A program made the position numbers and the translations under genes. This document shows, one piece after another, positions 44,993-56,444 of a DNA stretch of 64,000 bases (its first letter is position 1; each line of letters opens with the position of its first letter). The stretch comes from Anaerolineae bacterium. Lineage in GTDB: Bacteria > Chloroflexota > Anaerolineae > Aggregatilineales > Phototrophicaceae. The stretch spans positions 186,001 to 250,000 of the forward strand of contig JAJDZV010000005.1 of the NCBI GenBank assembly GCA_022824465.1. The letters run 5' to 3'. The notes under the pieces are model-generated. The model was not told the DNA's origin. It made no database searches and saw only the letters and a list, made by a program, of their open reading frames with translations.

Positions 44993-45022
44993 TTGACGAA
45001 ACCACGACAAACGAACTATTAT
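44993..45022 (+). promoter_or_regulatory. Promoter of the phosphorylase gene
   Basis: TTGACG (44993-44998) and TATTAT (45017-45022) are separated by 18 bases. The predicted transcript has a leader of about 70 bases before the ATG at 45100. Confidence 0.55.
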
Positions 45023-45099
45023 GTGGTTTCTGACATCATTGGGACTAGCCGTAAATCTCCAGATTAGCGCGGCCGCGCGCTTAGCGACGAGGAAATAGA

Positions 45100-47571
<2,472 letters not shown>

Positions 47572-47668
47572 ATAAAATTGACGCCAAAGCCGCGTCACCG
47601 TTGCCAATCCGTTGCGCTCGGGGACTGCGTTCGCGTGCGGCAACGGGAGGTTGAGCGAGTGTCAAATG

Positions 47669-47678
47669 CTTCCGGAAG
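47669..47678. promoter_or_regulatory. Perfect 10-base palindrome upstream of CUT1 promoter
   Basis: CTTCCGGAAG is a perfect dyad with a central CG, centred about 25 bases upstream of the -35 box of the second sugar transporter. LacI-family operators often have such a CG centre. This is suggestive only. Confidence 0.3.
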
Positions 47679-47697
47679 AGCTACGCGGGCGACCGGC

Positions 47698-47725
47698 TTG
47701 ATATTTGGCGGGGGGGGGATATACT
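47698..47725 (+). promoter_or_regulatory. Candidate promoter with nine-G tract in the spacer
   Basis: TTGATA (47698-47703) and TATACT (47720-47725) each match consensus at five of six positions and are 16 bases apart. Nine consecutive G (47710-47718) lie inside the spacer. Transcription would start near 47732, about 130 bases before the binding-protein ATG. Confidence 0.5.
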
Positions 47726-47732
47726 TCCCTAA

Positions 47733-47758
47733 TGTTGCCTTGCCATTGGCGGGCAACA
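47733..47758 (+). repeat. Stem-loop at the predicted 5' end of the CUT1 transcript
   Basis: TGTTGCC (47733-47739) pairs with GGCAACA (47752-47758), with an inner GCC-ATT-GGC helix. It starts at the predicted transcription start, so it would cap the mRNA 5' end and could stabilise it. Confidence 0.45.
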
Positions 47759-47863
47759 CTTCTGTTGAATGGAAGGCAGTCGTATACAAGAAAGGCGACT
47801 ATGAGAGAAAAGTGATACAGAAGTGATCCGGAAATGCTTCACGAATCAAAGGAGAAAATAAAA

Positions 47864-49204
47864 ATGGTCAAACGACTGAGTCTGATTCTCACCCTTGCGT
47901 TGCTTGTCGCCGCAATGTTGGTGATTTCCATGCCGATGAGCACGGTTGCGCAGGATGCAGAACCTACGCCGATCGTCGGCGCCTTCGGTGGCGGCGAAAC
48001 CAAGATATCCTATTGGAACGGACTGACCGGCTCGGACGGCGTCACCATGAACGAAATGCTGGCGCAATTCGCGGACGAGAATCCTGAATTCGAAGTAACC
48101 AGCGAGATCATCCCGTGGAACACGCTCTATGCCAAGCTGCAAGCGGCCTTCGTCGCCAATCAGCCGCCGGACCTCATCCTGATGCACGCCTCGGAAGTTC
48201 CGCAGTTCGCAAACTTCGGCGTCTTGATGGATTTGGGTCCCTGGTACGCTGGCAATGGCGGCTGGTTCGACGAGAACGATATCTCCGCAATCACCTATTC
48301 CGGCATGCAGTATCAAGGCGTCACATACGCAATCCCGCTGGATAATCATGGCCGCGGTCTCTGGATCAATACCGACATGTTTGACGCGGCCGGCGTAGAC
48401 ACCGACCCGGCGACCGCGCCCGACAACTATGAAGACTGGGTCACGCTCTTTCAAGCTTTGACCCTGGACGCAAATGGCAACAACGCCGCTGATCCCGATT
48501 TTGATGCCGAGAACGTTGTGCAGTGGGGTTACGTCGTTGGCGAATGGCCCCGCGTCAACTTCCTGAGCGCGCTGGCGCAGCACGGCGGGGAAATGGTATC
48601 GCCGGAAGGACAAGTGACTGTCAATTCCGACGCCGGCATAGCTGCGCTGCAACAGACTAAGGATCTGGTCTTCGAATACAACGTATCGCCGCCGCCAGCC
48701 GGTTTCGACACCTGGCAAGGCTTCGCCAGCGGGGCGGTTGCGGTAATTCCGACCGGTACCTGGTTCCGCAATTTCGCCGTCGACCAGACCGACATCAACG
48801 GTATGGCTTGGCCGCAAGTCCAATTCGGCGCGCAGCCCGCCACCTGGTTCGGCATCCATGCTTTTATGCTGCCGGCTAGCTCCACGCCGGAAAAAGCCGA
48901 GGCGGTACAGACCTTGTTGCAATGGATCAGCGCAAACCAGGGGACTTGGGCCGGCTCCGGGCAAGTGCCTGCGCTGCTTTCGGTGCAAGCCTCGCTTGAC
49001 GCGGTGAATTACCCCTCCAACATCTTGCTGGGGCAGACATTTACCGATTACGGTATCCTCGACTATACCAGCACGGTAACGCAGGAGATGTACGCCGCGC
49101 TGGATCCGGAATTGGATGGCGCGTTGAACAACCTGAAGTCGGTCGAAGACGCATTGAACGACGCTGCCGAGCGCATGCAGCAGGTGCTTGACCGCGCAAT
49201 GTAG
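47864..49204 (+). CDS. Carbohydrate ABC transporter substrate-binding protein (second CUT1 system)
   Basis: The protein has about 446 residues. From the ATG at 47864 (AAAGGAG upstream) it has a Sec signal (KRLSLILTLALLVAAMLVISMPMSTVAQ) without a lipobox cysteine. The mature domain shows the MalE-like pattern: KISYWNGLTGSDG, FADENPEFEV, AAFVANQPPDLILMH and a C-terminal helix bundle. An ATG at 47834 in the same frame is less likely. It is followed by a hairpin, two permeases and a GH51 arabinofuranosidase. Arabinose-containing oligosaccharides are therefore a reasonable guess for the substrate; the phosphorylase upstream offers glucans as an alternative. Confidence 0.93.
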   Translation: MVKRLSLILTLALLVAAMLVISMPMSTVAQDAEPTPIVGAFGGGETKISYWNGLTGSDGVTMNEMLAQFADENPEFEVTSEIIPWNTLYAKLQAAFVANQPPDLILMHASEVPQFANFGVLMDLGPWYAGNGGWFDENDISAITYSGMQYQGVTYAIPLDNHGRGLWINTDMFDAAGVDTDPATAPDNYEDWVTLFQALTLDANGNNAADPDFDAENVVQWGYVVGEWPRVNFLSALAQHGGEMVSPEGQVTVNSDAGIAALQQTKDLVFEYNVSPPPAGFDTWQGFASGAVAVIPTGTWFRNFAVDQTDINGMAWPQVQFGAQPATWFGIHAFMLPASSTPEKAEAVQTLLQWISANQGTWAGSGQVPALLSVQASLDAVNYPSNILLGQTFTDYGILDYTSTVTQEMYAALDPELDGALNNLKSVEDALNDAAERMQQVLDRAM

Positions 49205-49237
49205 CTTGTCAAACCGTTCAAGTGAAGCAGTTAACTC

Positions 49238-49263
49238 GGTGGGGCAGTGATGGCTGCCCCGCC
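49238..49263 (+). repeat. GC-rich intercistronic hairpin after second binding-protein gene
   Basis: GGTGGGGCAG pairs with CTGCCCCGCC over ten positions (one G-T) with a six-base loop and no T-run. It is in the same position as the hairpin of the first system. Confidence 0.65.
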
Positions 49264-49312
49264 GGATCGCTTCTTACGCATCCCGGCGAGAGCCAAGTGA
49301 GGGAAGACTAGA

Positions 49313-50236
49313 ATGAGCGCGCGCGCTAATTCAGCAGGCAACCGCAACTGGCGATTCACTTTAACCTTGAAGTCGCGAGAGACCCTCGCCGCCTGCGCGT
49401 TTCTTGCGCCGTTTATGGTCTTCTTTGCGGTATTCGTCGTGCGCGCTGTGGTAGAGGCGGTGCGGATGAGCTTCTATGATTGGCATATCCTGCGTCCGAT
49501 GCGGCCTTATATCGGGATAGAGAATTATATCGAGTTGATAAACGACGACGTTTGGTGGATATCGCTGCAGAATACCATCGTCTTCACCGCGTTGACAGTC
49601 GTCGGCACGACCATTGTAGCGCTAGCAGCGGCGGTCGCGGTGACGCGTCCGATAAGAGCACAGAGCTTCTTTCGCGTACTGCTGTACATGCCCAGCTTGC
49701 TTTCGGTCGGCGCGGTTGGCTTGATATGGGTGTGGCTGTTGAATACGCAATTCGGCATCATCAATTATGGCTTGAGTTTCTTGGGCATACGCCCTGTGAA
49801 TTGGCTGGGTGACCCCGGCCTGGTTATACCTTCGTTAAGTCTCACGACTATATGGTGGGGATTCGGCTTCCCGATGTTGATATTCATCGCTGGCTTGCAG
49901 GGCATACCAGAACAATTGTATGAGGCGGCGCGCATTGATGGCGGCAGCAATCGAGACCTATTCTTTTATATTACCTTGCCCTTGCTCCGCCCAACCATTC
50001 TCTTCGTGACGGTTACGGGCGTCATTTCCCACTTTCAGGTCTATGGACAGCCCTTCATCATGACGACTGGCGGTCCCGGACGCTCTTCCTATTCACTGAT
50101 TTTCTACTTGTATCAAATCGCCTGGACTGCTTTTCGCATGGGCTACGGCGCGGCCGTGGCGGTTTGCATTGCCGTGATTATGGCAGTGATGACCAGCATA
50201 CAATTCATTGTCCTCAGTCGTCGCATCGAGTATTAG
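49313..50236 (+). CDS. Sugar ABC transporter permease (MalF/UgpA type, second system)
   Basis: The 307 residues have six helices. The EAA loop is QLYEAARIDGGSNRDLFFYITLPLLRPT. GAGGGAAG lies a few bases upstream of the ATG. The N-terminal basic segment is followed by a first helix ACAFLAPFMVFFAVFVVRAVVEAV. It forms the channel with the next gene, 13 bases downstream. Confidence 0.93.
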   Translation: MSARANSAGNRNWRFTLTLKSRETLAACAFLAPFMVFFAVFVVRAVVEAVRMSFYDWHILRPMRPYIGIENYIELINDDVWWISLQNTIVFTALTVVGTTIVALAAAVAVTRPIRAQSFFRVLLYMPSLLSVGAVGLIWVWLLNTQFGIINYGLSFLGIRPVNWLGDPGLVIPSLSLTTIWWGFGFPMLIFIAGLQGIPEQLYEAARIDGGSNRDLFFYITLPLLRPTILFVTVTGVISHFQVYGQPFIMTTGGPGRSSYSLIFYLYQIAWTAFRMGYGAAVAVCIAVIMAVMTSIQFIVLSRRIEY

Positions 50237-50249
50237 CGGGAACCGACCA

Positions 50250-51095
50250 ATGAAACCCGAGCGGTCGATACTTCCGCAGCATACCGTCACCTATGTCTTC
50301 TTGACCTTGCTGGGACTATTTGTCGTTTTTCCAATGCTGATCGCTATCTCGCAGTCATTCATGACTAACCAAGAGGTCAATCGCTGGCCGCCCCAAATCA
50401 TCCCGGTAGAGCCGACGCTGCAAGCCATTAACGCTGTTTTGACGCAACAGGACCTGCGCTTGGATCTGTGGCTCCGCAACAGCCTGATCGCGGCAACGGG
50501 ATATACAGCGGCAGTGCTGGTGTTATGCGCGCCGGCGGCTTTTGCCTTTGCGCGCCTCAGGTTCCCCGGCAACAATATACTCTTTGGCTTCCTGCTGGTC
50601 ACCATCATGATCCCGTCGCAGGTGACACTGATTCCCAATTACTTGCTCATGCGTGATCTGCAGTGGCTTGATACCTTTAACGCGCTTATTTTCCCCGGCG
50701 CCGCCAACGTATTTGGCGTGTTTCTCTTGCGACAATTCTTCATGCAAGTGCCCAGGGACCTGGAAGAGGCCGCCGTCCTGGATGGCGCCGGTTACTTCGG
50801 GCGCTTCTGGCATGTCATTCTGCCACTGTCTCGCAACGCTTTGACGGCGCTCGGTATTTTCGTTTTCTTGTTCCACTACAATGACTTATTCTGGCCCTTC
50901 ATCGTCACCAATAGCCTGGAAACACGCACTTTGCCTGTCGGGCTTGCCATATTGAATTCTTCCTACGCGGGCCAATACAGACCGATGGTCTTGTCAGGCG
51001 CCGTGCTGTCTTCCATTCCCATTCTGATCGTCTATATCATCTTCCAGCGACAGATCATACAAGGGATCACCTTGACCGGTATGGGCGGGCGCTAG
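50250..51095 (+). CDS. Sugar ABC transporter permease (MalG/UgpE type, second system)
   Basis: The 281 residues have six helices and the EAA loop [28 protein letters not shown]. The C-terminal [17 protein letters not shown] is typical for this subunit. The ATG at 50250 is chosen because the upstream in-frame start at 50208 overlaps the preceding permease. The GH51 gene follows after about 100 bases on the same strand. Confidence 0.92.
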   Translation: MKPERSILPQHTVTYVFLTLLGLFVVFPMLIAISQSFMTNQEVNRWPPQIIPVEPTLQAINAVLTQQDLRLDLWLRNSLIAATGYTAAVLVLCAPAAFAFARLRFPGNNILFGFLLVTIMIPSQVTLIPNYLLMRDLQWLDTFNALIFPGAANVFGVFLLRQFFMQVPRDLEEAAVLDGAGYFGRFWHVILPLSRNALTALGIFVFLFHYNDLFWPFIVTNSLETRTLPVGLAILNSSYAGQYRPMVLSGAVLSSIPILIVYIIFQRQIIQGITLTGMGGR

Positions 51096-51196
51096 GAATC
51101 TGCCCCCGACCCAAACCCGGCCGCCTGTTGAAGACAGAATCTCTCGACCGCGGCTCGGCTACACCGCTAATTGGATCGACAACGAAAGGAATCAGA

Positions 51197-52705
51197 ATGA
51201 GCCAGTCATCGCCTGCGCGCCTGTACATTGATACCAAACGCGTCGTTAGCGAGATTTCGCCCCTGCTGTTCAGCGGATTCGCCGAACACATGGGGCGTTG
51301 CATCTACCAAGGCATTTATGACCCCGCCTCCAAACATGCTGATCAAAATGGTCTGCGTAAGGACGTGCTGGCCGCCCTCCGCGCGCTTGATTTCCGCTCT
51401 ATGCGCTATCCCGGCGGCAATTTCCTCAGCGGCTACCGCTGGGAAGACGGTATCGGACCGAAAGACCAGCGCCCCCGCCGCCGCGAACTGGCGTGGCAAT
51501 CTATCGAGACCAATCAGTTTGGCACGGACGAATTCTTGCAATTCTGCTCCGAGATCAATACCGAACCGATGCTCGGCGTCAATCTTGGCACCGGCGGCAT
51601 TCAAGACGCCGCAAACCTGGTCGAATACTGCAATGCGCCTACCGGTACCCACTACAGCGACCTGCGCGCCGAATACGGACAGCGCAATCCTTACGGCGTG
51701 AGGTATTGGTGCCTGGGAAACGAGATGGATGGACCCTGGCAAATCGGCCACCTCGACGCCGTCGAATATGGCAAGAAAGCGCGCGAAGCCGCCAAGCTCA
51801 TGCGCTGGCACGACGACTCGATCGAGCTTGTGCTCTGCGGCTCGTCAAGCTCGCAGATGCCAACCTACCCTGAGTGGGACCGGGTCGCGCTGGAATTTTG
51901 CTGGGAGAAGGTCAACTACCACTCTATGCACTACTATGCCGGAAATCCGAACGATGATACGCCCAGCTACCTCGCGCTGAGCGCCGCCTTGGAGGACTAT
52001 GTCGACACACTTGCCGGCGTATTGCGTTACGTCAAGGCGAAGACTCGCTCCAAGCACGATGTCTACCTGTCTTGGGACGAGTGGAATGTCTGGTACAAGG
52101 CGCGTGAGTCCAGCGATTTGCGCGGCAACTGGGCGGAAGCGCCGCACCTCATCGAAGAGATATATAACCTCGAAGACGCTCTCGTGGTCGCGCAATGGCT
52201 GAGCGTCTTCTTGCGAAAAGCCGATGTGCTGAAGATCGCCTGCCTCGCGCAAATTGTCAATGTCATCGCCCCGATTCTGACACGCGGGGACGAGTTGCTG
52301 CAGCAAGCGACCTTCTACCCGATCAAGGTATTCAGTCAAATGGCGCGCGGCGATTCGCTCGATGTTCTGGTCGAGTCGCCGCGGTACGAGACTAGCGAAT
52401 ATGGAGATATGCCGCTTCTTGACGTCTCCGCCACACATGACGCGGCGGGCGCAGTGAGCGCCATATTCATCGTGAATCGCAGCCAGAACGACGACGTCCC
52501 CGTTGAAATCAACTGGCAAGACGCCATGCCGACGCGCGTTGCGTCAGCCTGTCAACTGGCAGGCGACGATCCCAAAGCCGCCAACAGCTGGGACAATCCC
52601 CACCAACTGTCGACGCAAGCTATCGACCCGCCGCCCATCGTAGACGGCGCCACGGAACTGCGCTTGCCGCCGCTCTCGTTCACGGCGCTTGAAGTCAAAT
52701 TCTAG
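51197..52705 (+). CDS. Alpha-L-arabinofuranosidase, GH51
   Basis: This retaining glycosidase releases terminal L-arabinofuranose from oligosaccharides. The 502 residues form a TIM barrel and a C-terminal beta-sandwich. The acid/base Glu176 is in [11 protein letters not shown] and the nucleophile Glu295 in [29 protein letters not shown] is the usual substrate-loop block of the family. There is no signal peptide, so it hydrolyses imported oligosaccharides in the cytoplasm. AAAGGA lies upstream of the ATG. The position behind a CUT1 transporter suggests that the two form an arabino-oligosaccharide utilisation unit. Confidence 0.95.
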   Translation: MSQSSPARLYIDTKRVVSEISPLLFSGFAEHMGRCIYQGIYDPASKHADQNGLRKDVLAALRALDFRSMRYPGGNFLSGYRWEDGIGPKDQRPRRRELAWQSIETNQFGTDEFLQFCSEINTEPMLGVNLGTGGIQDAANLVEYCNAPTGTHYSDLRAEYGQRNPYGVRYWCLGNEMDGPWQIGHLDAVEYGKKAREAAKLMRWHDDSIELVLCGSSSSQMPTYPEWDRVALEFCWEKVNYHSMHYYAGNPNDDTPSYLALSAALEDYVDTLAGVLRYVKAKTRSKHDVYLSWDEWNVWYKARESSDLRGNWAEAPHLIEEIYNLEDALVVAQWLSVFLRKADVLKIACLAQIVNVIAPILTRGDELLQQATFYPIKVFSQMARGDSLDVLVESPRYETSEYGDMPLLDVSATHDAAGAVSAIFIVNRSQNDDVPVEINWQDAMPTRVASACQLAGDDPKAANSWDNPHQLSTQAIDPPPIVDGATELRLPPLSFTALEVKF

Positions 52706-52719
52706 GCGCGCAGCTAGCC

Positions 52720-53772
52720 TCAAAAGACATTTGGCTCAGTGTCGACCGTGACCCGCTGACCGCTTTCATTCGATGCCACGGCCGCCGCCAGAATCTCGGT
52801 GATGTGCCGCGCCGTCCATAGGTTTGAAAGCTCGGGTTGACGTTCGCCCAGAATACACGACAGCCACTCGGCATGTTGATTGGCGACGGGTGGCGCCGGG
52901 ATCTTTTCGACGATCGGCTCAGCCCATTCCCTTTCAAAGGAGCTTGGTCGAATGTAGTAGATGGCGTCGTCGCTCCGCTTGATCAACTTGCCGGCTGTGC
53001 CATGCACCCGCAGATAAGACGATCGCGCCGGGTCGCACCAGCCAGTCTCCACTGTCGCCAACGCGCCATTCGCCATTTCCAGGACCAAGGTCGCCGTGTC
53101 TTCCATGGCGGTAGGCTTGGCAACCGTGCGCATCCGAGCGGTCACAGAGTCCACCTTGCCAAGTAGCGCGACCACGTTGGCGACCGAATATACGCCCATG
53201 TCGATCAAGGCGCCGCCGCCCGCGGTATCGGCATCAAAAAACCAGAAGTCGTCTTCGACGCGAGGTTCTTCAAAGCAGTCGGTCACCTCGGCGTAGTACA
53301 CTTCCGGACCGCCGTGGCTGTGCCGTGAAGATGCGCCGGAGACCTGCCCTACAGCACCGTCAGACAGCCGCCGCCGCATTTCATAGACAACCGCGTCAAA
53401 CGAAGGACGACAGTAGACGATCTGATCGGGCTTTGCTTCGCTGGCCGCCACCAGTTGGTCGGCCTCTTCCAGGGTCGTGCAAAGCGGCTTTTGCATGAAG
53501 ACATGCAGGCCGCGCTCCAGCGCCGCCAAGCCCGCGTCGGCGTGCAAGGGATGCGGCAGCGCCACAATGACACCGTCCAGGCTCTCATCATTGAGCAGGT
53601 CTGTCCAGTTGGTCGAGTAACGGGGCACATCGAAGCGGTCGCACAGCAAGCGAAGTCGACGCTCAGTTCGACCACAAATATGCGTCACGCGCATGCCATC
53701 AACCTGCGCGATCTCCGGCAGATGACCTAAAGCGGCAATGCCGCCGGCGCCCAGAATTCCGATTCTAAGCAT
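52720..53772 (-). CDS. Gfo/Idh/MocA-family oxidoreductase
   Basis: The 350-residue protein has an N-terminal Rossmann domain (LRIGILGAGGIAALGHLPEI) that binds NAD(P). The EKP-like motif appears as MQKPLCTTLEEAD with the catalytic lysine. The C-terminal alpha/beta domain follows (GGALIDMGVYSVANVVALLG). Such enzymes oxidise or reduce sugars and cyclitols such as inositol. Its start overlaps the end of the isomerase gene by eight bases, so the two form one operon. It converges with the arabinofuranosidase gene, 14 bases away. The substrate is unknown. Confidence 0.93.
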   Translation of the reverse strand: MLRIGILGAGGIAALGHLPEIAQVDGMRVTHICGRTERRLRLLCDRFDVPRYSTNWTDLLNDESLDGVIVALPHPLHADAGLAALERGLHVFMQKPLCTTLEEADQLVAASEAKPDQIVYCRPSFDAVVYEMRRRLSDGAVGQVSGASSRHSHGGPEVYYAEVTDCFEEPRVEDDFWFFDADTAGGGALIDMGVYSVANVVALLGKVDSVTARMRTVAKPTAMEDTATLVLEMANGALATVETGWCDPARSSYLRVHGTAGKLIKRSDDAIYYIRPSSFEREWAEPIVEKIPAPPVANQHAEWLSCILGERQPELSNLWTARHITEILAAAVASNESGQRVTVDTEPNVF

Positions 53773-54598
53773 TCGTATATCCTCGCAGGAACCTGAAGCT
53801 TCGTTCGATAGAGCCGATCATATCCTCGTTGCCCGTCTCATCTTCAATCGCCAAGACACCGCTATAGCCGATGTCTCGCAACGCCTGGATATATCCATCC
53901 CAAGGCACCAGACCCTCGCCGCAGGTCGCTTGGCGCGTATCCGGATTCCAGTCCTTAGCGTGCGTATGAATAATCTTGTCGCCCAGGATATGCACCCCTT
54001 GGATCGTTCCCGCTTCCGAACCGAAGCGCAGCAGGTTGCAGGGATCGTAATTGACCTTCAGCCAGGGATTGTTGACTTCGTCAATGAAGTCTCCCAGCGC
54101 CGTGGGCGACTCCTGCCCGGTTTCCAGCGCAAAGTATACTCCGACCTTCCCACCGTGTTCGGCGATTTCGCCGACTGAACCCAGCAGAATGTCGTAGGCC
54201 GGGTCGGCGCGGTCTTCAGGCAGCACGCCGGCGTGCGTCGTGACTATGTTTCCGCCCAGCTCAGCCGTCGTGTCCAATGCTTGCTTCGTCTTGTCAATCC
54301 GCCAGCGCAAGCCCTCGCTCTCTTCCAAGCCGCCATAAGTCACCGCTCCCTTCAGCTGGGCGCAGAATCCGCTGAACGAAAGCCCCAGTGACTCAGCAAT
54401 CTTGACTACTTCACGGCGGTCGGCGGCCGAGCCCACCTCCGGGTCAAGAATGCATGGGCGATATTCAAAGTCTACTATCCAGGGCTGCACCGACGTGCAA
54501 CCAATCCCCGCCGCAATTTCCATCTGCCCCGCCAGGGCAGCGACATCCGGCGTCGCCCCCAGAGTCCACAATGCGCAGCCAATTGACATCTCACTCAT
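53765..54598 (-). CDS. Sugar phosphate isomerase/epimerase family protein (second copy)
   Basis: The protein has about 277 residues and the xylose-isomerase-like TIM-barrel fold. Probable metal ligands lie in VYFALETGQES (Glu), VNYDPCNLLR (Asp), IIHTHAKDWNP (His/Asp) and LAIEDETGNED (Glu). AGGTGG precedes the ATG at 54598; a GTG three codons upstream is also possible. It is related to the isomerase at 28962 but not a close copy. It is the first gene of a two-gene operon with the Gfo/Idh/MocA oxidoreductase. This is a common pairing in cyclitol and keto-sugar catabolism. Confidence 0.9.
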   Translation of the reverse strand: MSEMSIGCALWTLGATPDVAALAGQMEIAAGIGCTSVQPWIVDFEYRPCILDPEVGSAADRREVVKIAESLGLSFSGFCAQLKGAVTYGGLEESEGLRWRIDKTKQALDTTAELGGNIVTTHAGVLPEDRADPAYDILLGSVGEIAEHGGKVGVYFALETGQESPTALGDFIDEVNNPWLKVNYDPCNLLRFGSEAGTIQGVHILGDKIIHTHAKDWNPDTRQATCGEGLVPWDGYIQALRDIGYSGVLAIEDETGNEDMIGSIERSFRFLRGYTNA

Positions 54599-54982
54599 GA
54601 TTTCCACCTGGATCGCTCGTCATGCATTGGTTTTGCTCACTATCATAGCAAATGTTAGTCAGCAAGACATCACGCCACTCGTCCGCAGCGTCCGCAAATG
54701 TCCCTAGGTCAATGATACAACCCACGACTGAAGGCGATTTTGAGCCGCTTGACAATACCATAGGATTCGCGTTACCCTCTCTGCATGGCTGGTGGCGCCA
54801 GTACATCTGCACTCAGTTATGGGGTCGAGCAAAGGAATCAATCGAAGACGCCATAACTAGACCAGCGACCAGTAACCATTCTTTCGCCTAAACGCAGGTC
54901 GGCGCGGACCAGCTTCAACGTATTGATCTGCAGCGCCATGTTGCAGTCGAATACACTCGACCAATCAGAGGAGGACAAGAAC
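54599..54982. other. Divergent intergenic region with an 8-base inverted repeat
   Basis: This stretch has no convincing gene. AGTTATGG (54815-54822) and CCATAACT (54851-54858) form a perfect eight-base inverted repeat 28 bases apart. TTGACA occurs at 54749-54754 but without a good -10. TATGAT on the minus strand at 54647-54642 could be the -10 of the isomerase-oxidoreductase operon. AGAGGAGG lies just before the next gene. Confidence 0.45.
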
Positions 54983-56320
54983 ATGAAGCGCAGAACTACA
55001 TTCTTATGTCTGATTGCTACGCTCGCCATGATCGCCTTGTTGCCCTTGGGCGCAGTTCAAGCGGACGGACATTGCGAATTCGCCAATTACACCATTACTA
55101 TTGGCGGCCTGGCGCCCCTGTCAGCGCCTGGCGCGGTGGCTGGCGGCGTCGCCATGGATTGGGCTTTCAATCAAGCCGCCGATGATATCAATGCCGATTG
55201 CGGCGTTCAAATTGACGGCGTGAACTACCAGATCGACGTGGTCACGGGCGATTCCGAAGGCAGCCCAGAGCGAGGCCAGGCAGTAACCGAACGCCTCATC
55301 CAGGAAGACGAAGTTGATGCGATGGTCGGTGTTTACCATAGCGCCGTCGGTTTGGCGACTATGGGCATGCTGGAAGCCAATGCGATTCCGACCGTATTCT
55401 CCGAGCCCTGGAACGACAACGTCAGCGCCAACGGCATCCGGGAATTCGATGGCGCCCCGCCGCGCTTTGAGGACGGTATCGATCACATCTTCCGGATTTC
55501 TCCCGCCAGCTCAATGGTGGGCAGCGTTATTGTCGATTGGCTCCTTAGCCTTGGCGTCGATGATGTCGTATTGATCGTGGAGAATACTGATTATGGGCAG
55601 CCCGCTGCCGCCGACGAAGCCGCTCGTTTCGAAGCGGGTGGCGCTACAGTAAGCAAGATTGACGTCGAGCTTGGCACCGAAGACTTCGTGCCGATTCTCA
55701 GCCGCATTCAAGCGCGCGCCGAAGCCCCCGACGTCATCCGCATCCTCGTAACCGGCGAAACTTCGTTCAATCTGACGCAGCAAATGGCTGAGCTAGGCAT
55801 CGCGCCGAGCGACGACACCATATGCGTCACAAACCAGTTTGCCTTCCAGTCGGATCAGTATTGGGCGACCGTGCCAGATGGCAATTTCTGTGCCTTCAAC
55901 CGAGTCGGCATAATCCCCAGTCTGTTCAGCGACGCCGCTGTGGAGCTAAATGCCAAATACGAAGAGGCCTGGGGTGATATCATTCCAAGCTTCGCGATGG
56001 CATCTTACGACGCCGTTCACATTGTGGCGGACGCGATGGAGCGCGCCGGCAGCTATTCGGACGCCGCCGCCATCGTCGCGGCCATCGAAGCTACTGATAT
56101 CGACCTCTCACAGGGACGCTACTACTTCGAGTATGGCGCGCACAATCCTGAGTTGCCCGAAGGCACGCCGGCCTTCATGTGGCATCAGTGGCCCGACCCA
56201 ATCGTGACCGTCATGCAATACTATGAGCCCGGTCAAAGCGGTCTGGACGCCGCCGTAATCTATCCGGAAGTCTATCAGACCCACGGAACAGCGTACATTG
56301 CGCCAGGTACTTCACCATAG
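54983..56320 (+). CDS. Branched-chain-amino-acid-type ABC transporter substrate-binding protein
   Basis: The protein has about 445 residues. A Sec signal (KRRTTFLCLIATLAMIALLPLGAVQA) begins at the ATG at 54983, which is preceded by AGAGGAGG. The mature part has the Peripla_BP_6 (LivJ/HAAT) pattern: ITIGGLAPLSAPGAVAGGVAMDWAFNQAADDIN, AVTERLIQEDEVDAMVGVYHSAV and SFAMASYDAVHIVADAMERAG. These proteins bind amino acids, urea, amides or aromatic acids. It is followed by a complete set of two permeases and two ATPases. The ligand cannot be predicted. Confidence 0.93.
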   Translation: MKRRTTFLCLIATLAMIALLPLGAVQADGHCEFANYTITIGGLAPLSAPGAVAGGVAMDWAFNQAADDINADCGVQIDGVNYQIDVVTGDSEGSPERGQAVTERLIQEDEVDAMVGVYHSAVGLATMGMLEANAIPTVFSEPWNDNVSANGIREFDGAPPRFEDGIDHIFRISPASSMVGSVIVDWLLSLGVDDVVLIVENTDYGQPAAADEAARFEAGGATVSKIDVELGTEDFVPILSRIQARAEAPDVIRILVTGETSFNLTQQMAELGIAPSDDTICVTNQFAFQSDQYWATVPDGNFCAFNRVGIIPSLFSDAAVELNAKYEEAWGDIIPSFAMASYDAVHIVADAMERAGSYSDAAAIVAAIEATDIDLSQGRYYFEYGAHNPELPEGTPAFMWHQWPDPIVTVMQYYEPGQSGLDAAVIYPEVYQTHGTAYIAPGTSP

Positions 56321-56333
56321 CGCCTATGAATAA

Positions 56334-56358
56334 GGGGGCGGCGCGAGACGTCGCCCCC
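56334..56358 (+). repeat. GC-rich intercistronic hairpin after LivJ-type gene
   Basis: GGGGGCGGCG pairs with CGTCGCCCCC over ten positions (one G-T) with a five-base loop CGAGA. No T-run follows. It occupies the same place as the hairpins of the sugar systems. Confidence 0.65.
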
Positions 56359-56444
56359 ACTCGGCGAGTAATGCCAGCCGCGCGCTTCCGGCTGCACATT
56401 ACTAAGCTGACAGCTGTTTAGGGGTATCATCCGAGTCTTGCCTT

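Noticed and set aside
47578..47826. 82-codon frame between glgP and the second CUT1 operon
   Set aside because: It spans the poly-G tract, the hairpin and the candidate promoter, has no ribosome site and composition unlike a protein.
54749..54777. TTGACA with TTACCC at 17 bases as promoter for the LivJ-type gene
   Set aside because: The -10 matches consensus poorly and the leader would exceed 200 bases; kept only as a note for the gap.
54591..54812. 73-codon minus-strand frame upstream of the isomerase
   Set aside because: It has no recognisable features, covers the likely promoter region and overlaps the isomerase start.
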